Positions 6,467 to 13,427 of a DNA stretch of 64,000 nucleotides are shown piece by piece. The stretch's first letter is position 1. Each line of letters opens with the position of its first letter. A program made the position numbers and the translations under genes. Location: contig CAYSFD010000051.1 of the NCBI GenBank assembly GCA_964430565.1, positions 370,371 to 434,370 of the forward strand, read 5' to 3'. The notes under the pieces were generated by a model. The model was not told where the DNA came from. It worked only from the letters and a program-made list of their open reading frames with translations, and made no database searches. Source of the stretch: VBDM01 sp964430565 (GTDB taxonomy: Bacteria > Pseudomonadota > Gammaproteobacteria > Burkholderiales > SG8-39).

Positions 6467-6539
6467 GGCCAACGCTTAGGTTCAGCGGGGGGCCGAGCGC
6501 GTAGCGCGAGGACCATCCGCTGGAACCGCTGGTTGGGCC
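6467..6539 (-). other. attC site downstream of the UDG-like cassette gene
   Basis: Minus strand: opens GCCCAAC (6538 to 6532), closes GTTGGCC (6473 to 6467). The inner arms pair as CAGCGG/CCGCTG and GGTT/AACC with one extrahelical C between them on one side only, exactly the asymmetry that directs integrase to the folded strand of attC. The centre is a GC-rich stem around CGCGCTACGCGC. This is the clearest attC in the window. Confidence 0.8.
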
Positions 6540-7159
6540 TCATTGAAACGACGAAGTTCGACAGGGATGCGATCCCATGACTCCGACGCCCCAGAGAAAT
6601 TGCATCCAGGAGGCGCCGCGGCGAAAGCGGGCAGAAACGTTGTGAACCCGAGCGATCTCAACCTTTTTTTCGCCTTACCACCGAGCGCCACTACGAGTGC
6701 GTGTGGTAGCAGGCGCAACTGCTCCAAGAGATAGCGCTTCCCGCATTCCCCAGCTGCAGCAGCACTAACCGGTCCACCCTCTTTTCTGGCTGAGCAGAGG
6801 ACGGAGTCTATCATCCATACTTTCTTCATCTGGCCCTCGAAGGACAATTGCGGCCAGCAAGCGTCGAGGATGGCGCGCACATTTCTGTGGAATTGGTCCT
6901 TTCCGGTTTCAAACGCAAAAGTCGCGTAGTCATACGCTGAGACTAGGCCCTCATGTGTTTCACCCTCGTGAGGATCGCCTGGCTCAGCGAATACAAGGAC
7001 CAACTCTATCTCTTTGAGAGTACCCGCCGCGCCAAGAAAACCTCTGGGCACATGACCTTGAGAGGGATTCCATCGCATTTCCGCGCATGGACCGGAGAAT
7101 GCTGGGCAAGGGCCGTATGCAGGCGCCAACAAGCGCGCAAACGAAGAGTTCAGTTTCAT
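6482..7159 (-). CDS. Uracil-DNA-glycosylase-like superfamily protein (cassette gene)
   Basis: From the ATG at 7159 the product has 225 residues. MRWNPSQGHVPRGFLGAAG precedes ELVLVFAEPGDPHEG, which occupies the place of the GxxPG water-activating motif of the UDG fold. The middle part has FHRNVRAILDACWP and MKKVWMIDSVLCSA, then LLPHALVVALGGKAKKRL, the helix-strand pattern before the last motif. The end has APPGCNFSG where UDGs have HPS. This suggests a divergent UDG-like enzyme acting on base-modified nucleic acid; activity is not assured. The frame continues into its own attC, so about the last 18 residues are encoded by attC. No clear ribosome binding site: the start lies 12 bases from the cassette boundary. 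Confidence 0.5.
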   Translation of the reverse strand: MKLNSSFARLLAPAYGPCPAFSGPCAEMRWNPSQGHVPRGFLGAAGTLKEIELVLVFAEPGDPHEGETHEGLVSAYDYATFAFETGKDQFHRNVRAILDACWPQLSFEGQMKKVWMIDSVLCSARKEGGPVSAAAAGECGKRYLLEQLRLLPHALVVALGGKAKKRLRSLGFTTFLPAFAAAPPGCNFSGASESWDRIPVELRRFNEAQPAVPADGPRATRSAPR

Positions 7160-7171
7160 GCGTATTGTGAG

Positions 7172-7267
7172 GCCCAACGCCCGCGGTCACCGGTGCCAAG
7201 CGAACGAGGTGAGCGAGAGAACTCGGGTGCATTGCGCGAGAGCATCCGGTGCAGTGCGTTGTTATGC
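7172..7267 (-). other. attC site downstream of the NucS-like cassette gene
   Basis: Minus strand: opens GCATAAC (with the upstream gene's TAA stop inside it), closes GTTGGGC, 96 bases overall. Arms CACCGG and CCGGTG pair, flanked by an extrahelical G and by CGC/GCG pairs, matching attC anatomy. Confidence 0.72.
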
Positions 7268-8032
7268 ACGGAGCTCATCTACACGTCTCAATGAAAGCGA
7301 TAGCTCGTATTCAAACAATTCCACGCCGGGAACCATTGAGCACGCCAACAGGAGATCTTCACTAATCTCGCGCGCAACGATAACGCCCCGCACACTTTGA
7401 TTGGACTCAGCCAGATTCTTCCTGATCCACGCGACGTAGCGCATCAATTGCCCGACGACCCTGTCGTAGCCTCGTGAAACTTTGAGCTCGATCACCACGA
7501 GCCCGCCTTTTGTGTCTATCGCCAGGATGTCGATAAACCTACCGCCCACGGGAAACTCGATACCAGTGATTCCTTCCTCCTCGTACACTCGCAGACCTGG
7601 TTCTAATTTGTTCAGATTTTTCGACAGGTAGTTGCGTAAGTCGGTTTCGTAGGCGAACTCACCACCGCCTGATGAAGGTTCTGCTGTGGGCTCCTCATCT
7701 TCACCCTCTGGAACTTTTGAAGGTTCGGTGGCTGCTCCGCCAGAATAGATCGGTGCGGGATCCTGACCCGGTCGGTAGTGCCGATAATGGCTCCCGTCTA
7801 TTTGGTACAGGACATCATCGTCCCCAGGCTTAGCGTTGTAGTGGGTTCGGCTCCTTGCGTTTGTGGACAGCCGAGTCAAGTGCGCTGTGACCGTACCGAC
7901 CTTTATCTTCGGATACCTATGAGCAAACCAAGAGATCGCATCCTGCTTCGTGAAGATGGTGTCCGGTGCCTTCGCCAATTCACCGGCCATTTCTTTCATC
8001 AGTACACGAACCGGCTTTGAGTAGAGCGCCAT
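7262..8032 (-). CDS. NucS/DUF91-like PD-(D/E)XK nuclease with N-terminal helical domain
   Basis: The 256-residue protein has an N-terminal domain (about 1-80; VRVLMKEMAGELAK, then AISWFAHRYPKIKVGTVTAHLTRLSTNARSR) resembling a DNA-binding winged helix. After an acidic, Pro/Ser-rich linker (about 90-125) comes a nuclease domain like EndoNucS/DUF91: YLSKNLNKLEPGLRVYEEEG, then GGRFIDILAIDTKGGLVVIELKVSRG, with D in FIDIL and ExK in IELK forming the active site, then VGQLMRYVAWIRKNL. NucS-type enzymes act on mismatched or branched DNA; an added specificity domain suggests a restriction-like role (inference). Start ATG at 8032 has GGGAG upstream. The TAA stop sits inside the attC core box. Confidence 0.7.
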   Translation of the reverse strand: MALYSKPVRVLMKEMAGELAKAPDTIFTKQDAISWFAHRYPKIKVGTVTAHLTRLSTNARSRTHYNAKPGDDDVLYQIDGSHYRHYRPGQDPAPIYSGGAATEPSKVPEGEDEEPTAEPSSGGGEFAYETDLRNYLSKNLNKLEPGLRVYEEEGITGIEFPVGGRFIDILAIDTKGGLVVIELKVSRGYDRVVGQLMRYVAWIRKNLAESNQSVRGVIVAREISEDLLLACSMVPGVELFEYELSLSLRRVDELRA

Positions 8033-8051
8033 AGCTAATCAACTCTCCCGC

Positions 8052-8118
8052 CCATAACGTTCCGTATCAGGCGCGCGCGCCGCTCTTGCGCGCGTCGCTC
8101 TGGATGCGGTTGTTAGAC
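8052..8118 (-). other. attC site downstream of the EVE-HNH cassette gene
   Basis: Minus strand: opens GTCTAAC (8118 to 8112), closes GTTATGG (8058 to 8052), 67 bases. The arms CCGCATCCAG and CTGATACGG pair with one mismatch and one extrahelical C; the centre is an extended GCGCGC-rich stem. The opening box is the exact complement of the cassette-start box at 8932-8938. Confidence 0.75.
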
Positions 8119-8121
8119 GAC

Positions 8122-8919
8122 TCATTTGCGTAGGATCTCGCGCAGTTGCTCAACAGTGAGCACCTCGGGACCTCTGTGCAGCATGGCGTGGCAGTTTGGG
8201 CACACAGGGCAAAGATCCTTTATCGGGTTCACGACATAGCTCTTGCCAATCTTCGAGAGCGGCACGATGTGATGCACGTGGATGAAGCCCTGCCCCAGCT
8301 TTCCATACGTGGTGCCGAAATCGAGACCGCAGGCGGAACAGACCGTGCCATAGTGGTCAATGCACGCTTTCCGAGCGCGAGGATCGCGTTCATACGCGTT
8401 CACCGTGACCGTTCTGCTCACACCTTCATAGTAGAGCGAGGGCGTTACGACTTCGTCGGGCGCCATAGCTGGCGATTGGCCGCGCTCCTCAAGGAAGGCG
8501 CGCCAGCGCGCCTCTAACACTGCAGCTGCTGCTGGTGCGATTGAGATTCCAGACGACTGAGTTCGCCAATTGACGGCGCCGAGTGGACCGTCTTGCAGCT
8601 TAGCAAGCGATAGGACGCCGTCGGCCTCTGGATCAAGAAGGGCGTCGAACCTAGCCTTAACGTACAGCGCGTTACCGCTGCGATTGTCGTCCCAGTGCTC
8701 GTCGAGGTAAGGCGCGGATTTTGCTGACCCGGAGGCCATAATGCCGCGCGGTTCGCGCCCTTGCCTGAGTAAGAAGAGGCGGTCACCTACCTCAATGCGC
8801 TTCGTGATGCCGCAACTCCAACGGTCTTCGAAGAACCCTCGTCGCTTCAATGTGGCGAGGGCTTCCGCCATGTCCCATTCCCAGCGATTGGGGTTCCACG
8901 TAAGAAGATACGTGCTCAC
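8122..8919 (-). CDS. EVE/PUA-like plus HNH endonuclease, candidate type IV restriction enzyme
   Basis: The 265-residue protein starts YLLTWNPNRWEWD and continues with ITKRIEVGDRLFLLRQG and RGIMASG, the pattern of EVE/PUA-like domains that read modified bases (about residues 1-120). The C-terminal half is an HNH nuclease: CSACGLDF and CPVCPNCH supply paired cysteines for zinc, HVHHIVPLS holds the catalytic histidine pair, and NCHAMLHR the final N and H. EVE or other base-flipping readers fused to HNH are known in modification-dependent restriction. Start is GTG at 8919, only 12 bases after the cassette boundary and with no ribosome binding site, so translation may be leaderless or inefficient. 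It is the cassette nearest the tRNA gene. Confidence 0.75.
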   Translation of the reverse strand: MSTYLLTWNPNRWEWDMAEALATLKRRGFFEDRWSCGITKRIEVGDRLFLLRQGREPRGIMASGSAKSAPYLDEHWDDNRSGNALYVKARFDALLDPEADGVLSLAKLQDGPLGAVNWRTQSSGISIAPAAAAVLEARWRAFLEERGQSPAMAPDEVVTPSLYYEGVSRTVTVNAYERDPRARKACIDHYGTVCSACGLDFGTTYGKLGQGFIHVHHIVPLSKIGKSYVVNPIKDLCPVCPNCHAMLHRGPEVLTVEQLREILRK

Positions 8920-8931
8920 GGTCGTAGAGTC

Positions 8932-8938
8932 GTCTAAC
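8932..8938 (-). other. Right-hand boundary of the cassette array (core box GTTAGAC)
   Basis: This box is where the first cassette would join an attI site or another attC. The sequence to its right (8939-9049) has no attC stem and no part of an integrase gene; TATATATTGA lies immediately next to it. I can call the boundary from its match to the GTCTAAC box at 8112, but not the nature of the neighbouring site. Confidence 0.5.
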
Positions 8939-9049
8939 TCAATATATACGGACCGTGCAAGGTTACCCCTTCGGAATCCCCTTTGCTCGTCGCCATTCTG
9001 AAGGAGCGAAAGTCAGGTACGGCGCGCGCTTAAGGTGCTTTGGGCCAGA

Positions 9050-9125
9050 TGGCGCCCCAGAGACGAATCGAACGTCCGACCTGCCCCTTAGGAGGGGGCT
9101 GCTCTATCCACTGAGCTACCGGGGC
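9050..9125 (-). tRNA. tRNA-Arg (anticodon CCU)
   Basis: The minus strand folds as a complete 76-base tRNA: acceptor GCCCCGG pairing with CTGGGGC (one G-T pair), D-arm with AGCTCAGTGGATAGAGCA, anticodon stem CCCC/GGGG around the loop CTCCTAA (anticodon CCT at 9090-9092), T-arm with TTCGATT, and an encoded CCA end. It lies on the same strand as, and about 110 bases upstream of, the cassette array; tRNA 3' flanks are frequent landing sites for mobile DNA. Confidence 0.95.
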
Positions 9126-9224
9126 GCGGGTCGATTTTACGCGAACGCGGGCGCTCATGGCGTTGCGTCCCGGACGCATTGCTGCTAGTTTGCCGCTGGG
9201 GAAATCATTCCGCGCCGTCGGCGC

Positions 9225-10367
9225 ATGCAGCATTCCGCACTCAAGCCAGTTCGCGATCCGGAGGTGCAGGCGACTGCCGCCGGGGACGGCGCGCGCACGA
9301 TCCGGCTTTCCGGGGCCTGGGATATCCGGGCGCTGGAGTCGCGTGTGCGCGCGCTACGGGTCACGCTTGAGGACGCCGCGCGCGGGGGCGATGCGAGCTG
9401 GGACTTGTCGCAGGTCGAGCGGCTCGACCACATCGGGGCGCTGATGCTTTGGCGCATCTGGGGGAAACGCCGGCCGCGCGAACTCCAGCTCCGAAGCGAG
9501 CACGAGATCTTTTTTACGGACTTGGAGGTTCCGGGCGAAACCCTGCCCATGGGACGCAGGTTCCATCCGCTCGATCCCGTGCTCGCGCTGGGATCGGTGG
9601 GGCTGACGTTGGCCGAGCACACCCTCGCGATAGTGCAGCTTTTCGGGCAATTGCTGATCGACGCGCTGGCGGTGCTGAGGCAACCCTTGCTCAGGCCGTG
9701 GCGCGAGTTCTCGGCGGGCGTCTACAGCATCGGCGCGCAGGCGCTGGGCATCACCGCCATGGTCGGGTTTCTCATCGGGGTCGTGCTGAGCTATCTTTCG
9801 TCCGAGCAGTTGCGTCTGGTCGGCGCCGACACGTTCATCATTAACATTCTCGGAATCGGCATCATTCGCGAGCTGGGTCCGGTTCTGTGCTCGGTGTTGG
9901 TCGCCGGCCGCTCGGGTTCGGCGATCACCGCCCAGCTCGGCGTCATGCGCGTAACCGAGGAACTCGACGCGCTTTCGGTGATGGGCATTTCGCACACGCT
10001 GCGGCTGATTTTGCCCAAAGTGGCGGCGCTCGCCGTGGTGCTGCCGCTGCTCGTTTTGTGGACCTCGGGCGTCGCCCTGCTTGGCGGAGCCGTTTCGGCC
10101 AAGGTCGAGCTCGGCTTGAGCATCGGCCAGTTCTTCGCCGGCCTGCCGGCGGCGGTACCGGACGTGAACCTGTGGCTCGGTATCGGCAAAGGCGTGGTGT
10201 TCGGCGTGCTCATCGCGCTGATCGCCTGCCACTTCGGGCTGCGCATCCAGCCGAACACCGAGAGCCTGGCTGCGGGCACCACCCGTTCGGTTGTGACGTC
10301 AATCACCGCGGTCATCGTCGCCGACGCGATCTTCGCGGTCATCTTTTCAGACGTGGGCTGGAGCTGA
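9225..10367 (+). CDS. mlaE: ABC permease of an Mla-type lipid transporter with N-terminal STAS domain
   Basis: The 380-residue protein has an N-terminal STAS-like domain (about 20-115, with IRLSGAWDIRAL and a DLSQVERLDHIGALML strand-helix) followed by the MlaE permease domain (about 130-378). The latter has the family signatures FLIGVVLSYLSSEQL, then ELGPVLCSVLVAGRSGSAITAQLG and VTEELDALSVMGIS, and several hydrophobic helices. It forms the inner-membrane pore of the MCE phospholipid transport complex. It heads an operon with the ATPase, the MCE protein and a lipoprotein, all closely spaced. In E. coli the STAS protein is separate (MlaB); here it is fused, as in other MlaE relatives. Confidence 0.9.
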   Translation: MQHSALKPVRDPEVQATAAGDGARTIRLSGAWDIRALESRVRALRVTLEDAARGGDASWDLSQVERLDHIGALMLWRIWGKRRPRELQLRSEHEIFFTDLEVPGETLPMGRRFHPLDPVLALGSVGLTLAEHTLAIVQLFGQLLIDALAVLRQPLLRPWREFSAGVYSIGAQALGITAMVGFLIGVVLSYLSSEQLRLVGADTFIINILGIGIIRELGPVLCSVLVAGRSGSAITAQLGVMRVTEELDALSVMGISHTLRLILPKVAALAVVLPLLVLWTSGVALLGGAVSAKVELGLSIGQFFAGLPAAVPDVNLWLGIGKGVVFGVLIALIACHFGLRIQPNTESLAAGTTRSVVTSITAVIVADAIFAVIFSDVGWS

Positions 10368-10369
10368 AG

Positions 10370-11155
10370 ATGAACGCCGGTGCGGTCGTGGAGGTGAGAG
10401 GACTTTGGACCCAGTTCGGCGACCATGTCGTGCATCGCGATTTGAACCTGTCGGTTGCATCAGGGGAAGTGGTGTCGCTGGTGGGTGGCTCGGGCAGCGG
10501 GAAGACGACTCTGCTGCGCCAGATGCTGGGACTGGAGCACCCTTATCGCGGCGAGGTGCGCGTCTTCGGCGTCCCGCTGCAGGGTTCCGACCCCGCGGTG
10601 CTGAGGAAGATCCGAAAGCGCTGGGGCATGCTGTTCCAGCACGGCGCCCTCTACAGCGCGCTCAACGTCTTCGACAACATCGCCCTGCCGTTGCGCGAGC
10701 TGCACGCCTTCGACGAAGATTTCATCCGCGACATGGTGATGCTCAAGCTCGACACGGTGGGGATCGAACGCCGGCACGCGGCCAAACTGCCCTCGGACCT
10801 GTCCGGGGGGATGGTCAAGCGCGTCGGGCTCGCCCGCGCGCTCGTGCTCGAGCCCGAGCTCGTGTTCCTGGACGAGCCCACCGCCGGTCTCGACCCCGAT
10901 CGCAGCGAGGCGTTCGTGAAGCTTATACGCGACCTTCATTTAAAGCTCAACTTTACCGTGGTCATGGCGACGCACGACCTCGATACGCTGGTATCGTTGT
11001 CGGATCGCGTCGCCGTTCTGGCCGATCAGAAGGTACTCGCATGCGCCCGCCTGGACGAAGTGATGAAGGTCGACCATCCGTTCATCCAGCACTTTTTTCT
11101 CGGGGAGCGGGGCCTGCGCGCGCTGTCGGCCGTGCCCGCGCTCTCGACACAGTGA
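10370..11155 (+). CDS. mlaF: ATPase of the Mla-type lipid transporter
   Basis: From the ATG at 10370, two bases after the permease stop, the product has 261 residues. Walker A is GGSGSGKTTLL, the signature is LSGGMVKRVGLARAL, Walker B is LVFLDEPTAGLDPD, and the switch histidine is in MATHDLDTL. LSGGM instead of LSGGQ is characteristic of MlaF-type ATPases. It powers movement of glycerophospholipids between the membranes, with the fused STAS-permease upstream and the MCE protein downstream. Confidence 0.92.
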   Translation: MNAGAVVEVRGLWTQFGDHVVHRDLNLSVASGEVVSLVGGSGSGKTTLLRQMLGLEHPYRGEVRVFGVPLQGSDPAVLRKIRKRWGMLFQHGALYSALNVFDNIALPLRELHAFDEDFIRDMVMLKLDTVGIERRHAAKLPSDLSGGMVKRVGLARALVLEPELVFLDEPTAGLDPDRSEAFVKLIRDLHLKLNFTVVMATHDLDTLVSLSDRVAVLADQKVLACARLDEVMKVDHPFIQHFFLGERGLRALSAVPALSTQ

Positions 11156-11164
11156 GGAGGAATC

Positions 11165-12058
11165 ATGGAGAATAAATCCCATGCGCTTGCCGCAGGGCTG
11201 TTCACCCTGGTGCTCGGCGCCGCTCTGGTCGCGACCGGATTGTGGTTTCGCAAGGACAACATCCGGCTCGCGCACTACCTGGTCAGCACCACCCACTCTG
11301 TTTCCGGATTGCGGGCCGAGGCGGCGGTGAGCTACCGCGGCGTTCATGTCGGACGCGTCGAATCGATCGGGATCGAGCCGGGCACGTCGGGCCGCATCAA
11401 CATTCTCATCGGCGTGCGGGAGGGTACGCCGATCACCCAAAGCACCTACGCGCAGTTGGGTTATCAGGGGGTAACCGGCCTTGCTTACGTCTCCCTGAAC
11501 GACGACGGTTCCTCGAGCGAGCCGCTCAAGGCAACGGGCGAGGAGCCGCCCCGCATCGGCCTGCGTCCTTCGGTTTTCGATTCGGGACTCGACCTGGTTG
11601 CCGCGATCAACGAACTGACCGGCCGCATGAGCGAAGTGTTGAACAAGGAGAACCGGGGGCTGCTCACGCGGGCTCTGGCGGGTATCGAACGAGCTTCGCG
11701 GCAAACGGCGGCGCTCGCGGAGCACCTGCAGCCTGGAGTCCAGGGCTTGCCCGCTTTGGTGGGAGACGCGCGCAGCGCCCTGGCGGAGGCGGAGAAGTTG
11801 ATGGCAAGCCTGAAGGAGCGCGCCGCGGCATTTGACCGGATGGCGGCAGGCCTGGAAGAGGTAGGCATTGCCGCTCGCTCGTTCGGAGACGAAACCCTGC
11901 CGCGCTTCAACGCACTGGTCGAGCAGCTCGGCCGGGACACGCGCGCGTTCGACCGCGTCTTCAACACCCTGGACGAAAATCCTCAGAGCTTCGTGTTCGG
12001 CGCTCCTCGCCGAAAACCCGGACCGGGCGAGCCCGGATTCAAGGATGGCGGACGCTAG
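11165..12058 (+). CDS. mlaD: MCE-domain periplasmic lipid-binding protein
   Basis: The 297-residue protein has an N-terminal membrane anchor (about 7-27, ALAAGLFTLVLGAALVATGL), then one MCE domain (about 40-115; SVSGLRAEAAVSYRGVHVGRVESI and the YVSLN segment), and a long helical tail rich in Ala, Glu and Arg. A single MCE domain with a long tail is like MlaD/PqiB relatives that form a hexameric tunnel. AGGAGG lies just ahead of the ATG. It is part of the mlaEFD-lipoprotein operon, overlapping the start region of the lipoprotein gene. Confidence 0.88.
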   Translation: MENKSHALAAGLFTLVLGAALVATGLWFRKDNIRLAHYLVSTTHSVSGLRAEAAVSYRGVHVGRVESIGIEPGTSGRINILIGVREGTPITQSTYAQLGYQGVTGLAYVSLNDDGSSSEPLKATGEEPPRIGLRPSVFDSGLDLVAAINELTGRMSEVLNKENRGLLTRALAGIERASRQTAALAEHLQPGVQGLPALVGDARSALAEAEKLMASLKERAAAFDRMAAGLEEVGIAARSFGDETLPRFNALVEQLGRDTRAFDRVFNTLDENPQSFVFGAPRRKPGPGEPGFKDGGR

Positions 12059-12062
12059 AGCG

Positions 12063-12668
12063 ATGATGCGAGCTGCGGCAGGAATCGGTGCGATTGCATT
12101 CGGGCTCGCGTTTGGCGGGTGCAGCATTGCCCCGACCCCAACGCCGGCCCCGGCCGGTTACGATTTTGGTCCTGCGCCGGCAGCGGCGCCGAAAAGCACG
12201 CGCCAGGCGCTGCTGGTGCATGACGTCGGCGCTCCCGCGTGGCTGGATTCGCCCCAGATTTATTACCGGCTCGCCTACCAGGATGCGGCTCGCCCGCAGG
12301 CTTACGCAGACAGCCGCTGGGTTATGTCTCCCGTGCTCCTGCTGACCCATCGCCTGCGCCTACAGCTCGCCGCTTCCGGGAGCGGCGGCATCGTTCTGCC
12401 CGGCGACGCGGCGCGCGCCAACTATGCGTTACGCGTCGAACTGGACGAGTTCGCGCAGGTATTCGACGCGCCCGGGAAGAGCAGGGCGGTGGTGCGCATG
12501 CGGGTGTCGGTGGTGGGCAACCGCACTCTCCTCGCGCAGCGCAATTTCAACGTGGAGCGCCCGGCAAGCACGCCTGACGCCGAAGGCGGCGTGCGCGCCC
12601 TGATCGGGGCGAGCGACGAAGCCATCGATCAGCTCATCGGCTGGGCGGTGGGCTATCTCAAGGACTGA
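12063..12668 (+). CDS. ABC-type transport auxiliary lipoprotein (PqiC-like)
   Basis: The 201-residue product begins MMRAAAGIGAIAFGLAFGGCS, a lipoprotein signal with the acylated cysteine at residue 20; the -3 position is Phe, so the lipobox is imperfect. The mature part has the pattern of ABC-type transport auxiliary lipoproteins: LLVHDVGAPAWLDSPQIYYRLAY, then YADSRWVMSPVLLLTHRL, and a final helix. This family docks an MCE transporter to the outer membrane. An in-frame ATG at 12045 overlaps mlaD, but the ATG at 12063 gives the better signal peptide. Confidence 0.82.
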   Translation: MMRAAAGIGAIAFGLAFGGCSIAPTPTPAPAGYDFGPAPAAAPKSTRQALLVHDVGAPAWLDSPQIYYRLAYQDAARPQAYADSRWVMSPVLLLTHRLRLQLAASGSGGIVLPGDAARANYALRVELDEFAQVFDAPGKSRAVVRMRVSVVGNRTLLAQRNFNVERPASTPDAEGGVRALIGASDEAIDQLIGWAVGYLKD

Positions 12669-12689
12669 GGTGTGGGCTACAATACCGCC

Positions 12690-12821
12690 ATGACGCGCAA
12701 GGAGAAGCTCGCAACGGCGATCGGAGCAGCGGCATTCGCGGCGATCACGCTGTTCGTTTTCAACGCCTACGTCAATCCGGCGATGCTCATCGACTTCGCC
12801 AACCTGCGTCTCTGCAGCTAG
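12690..12821 (+). CDS. Small single-helix membrane protein
   Basis: The 43-residue product, too short for most gene callers, starts MTRKEKLATAIGAAAFAAIT and contains one hydrophobic helix (about 8-26) and a short tail ending FANLRLCS. Position immediately downstream of the Mla operon and the positive-inside N-terminus support a real inner-membrane micro-protein. I have the impression that similar short proteins ending in a DFANLRLC-like tail are common in betaproteobacteria, but cannot verify it. Function unknown. Confidence 0.5.
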   Translation: MTRKEKLATAIGAAAFAAITLFVFNAYVNPAMLIDFANLRLCS

Positions 12822-12854
12822 CCATTTCTCCGGGGCGTCCCGGGTAAGCGTTCG

Positions 12855-13421
12855 TTGAACGCACCGGATTTCTCCGACGTTCTGGATTTCTGGTTCGGCT
12901 CGCCGGATTCGCGCGAGCGCGGCCGGCCCCGCAAGGCCTGGTTTCAGAAGTCCGAGGCTTTCGATTCGGAAATCCGCCGCCGGTTCCTCGCCGCCTGGGA
13001 GCGGGCGGCGCGCGGCGAGCTCGAGCGTTGGCTCGCAACCCCTCTCGCTTCTCTCGCGCTCGTCATCGTACTCGATCAGTTTCCGCGCAACATGTTTCGC
13101 GGCACGGCTCGAGCGTTTTCCAGCGACCCGATGGCGCTCGCCGCCGCAAGCAGCATGATCGAACGGGGATTCGACCGGCTGCTGTCACCCACCGAGCGTA
13201 GCTTTGCGTACCTTCCCTTCGAGCACGCGGAAGATCTCGACGCGCAGCGCCGGTCCCTTGCCTTGTTCCAGGCGCTCGACCCGGAGCACATCGAATACCC
13301 AAGGCGCCATCACGAGATCATCGCGCGCTTCGGTCGCTTTCCTCATCGCAACGCCATGCTTGGCCGCGAATCGACGGCCGAGGAGAACGAGTTCCTCAGA
13401 CTGCCGGGATCTTCGTTCTAG
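12855..13421 (+). CDS. DUF924 family protein
   Basis: The 188-residue protein has the recognised DUF924 pattern: VLDFWFGSPDSRERGRPRKAWF, then LALVIVLDQFPRNMFRGTARAF, and RSFAYLPFEHAEDLDAQRRS, ending ENEFL. The family is an all-helical fold related to TPR repeats, with no settled function. The best start is TTG at 12855. It converges on the Fic gene with only six bases between the stops. Confidence 0.85.
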   Translation: MNAPDFSDVLDFWFGSPDSRERGRPRKAWFQKSEAFDSEIRRRFLAAWERAARGELERWLATPLASLALVIVLDQFPRNMFRGTARAFSSDPMALAAASSMIERGFDRLLSPTERSFAYLPFEHAEDLDAQRRSLALFQALDPEHIEYPRRHHEIIARFGRFPHRNAMLGRESTAEENEFLRLPGSSF

Positions 13422-13427
13422 CGACCA

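Larger units (their letters stand above)
1968..8938 (-). mobile_element. Integron gene-cassette array without integrase (CALIN-like)
   Basis: Reading on the minus strand, genes are separated by imperfect palindromes framed by RYYYAAC-like and GTTRRRY-like core boxes, the layout of integron attC sites. Within each cassette the first box (cassette start) is the reverse complement, or nearly so, of the box that opens the attC at its other end: GTTAGAC/GTCTAAC (8932 and 8112), GTTATGG/GCATAAC (8052 and 7261), GTTGGGC/GCCCAAC (7172 and 6532), GTTGGCC/GGCTAAC (6467 and 5248), and GTTAGCC/GGCTAAC (2594 and 1994). Such matching follows from cassette excision and integration chemistry. No integrase gene is present in the window. 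The array is imperfect on its left side, where a methyltransferase gene interrupts it. Confidence 0.75.

Noticed and set aside
8939..9049. Possible attI site or integrase remnant to the right of the array
   Set aside because: There is a core box at 8932-8938, but no integrase motifs can be found in any frame, and no attI-like second simple site is clear.
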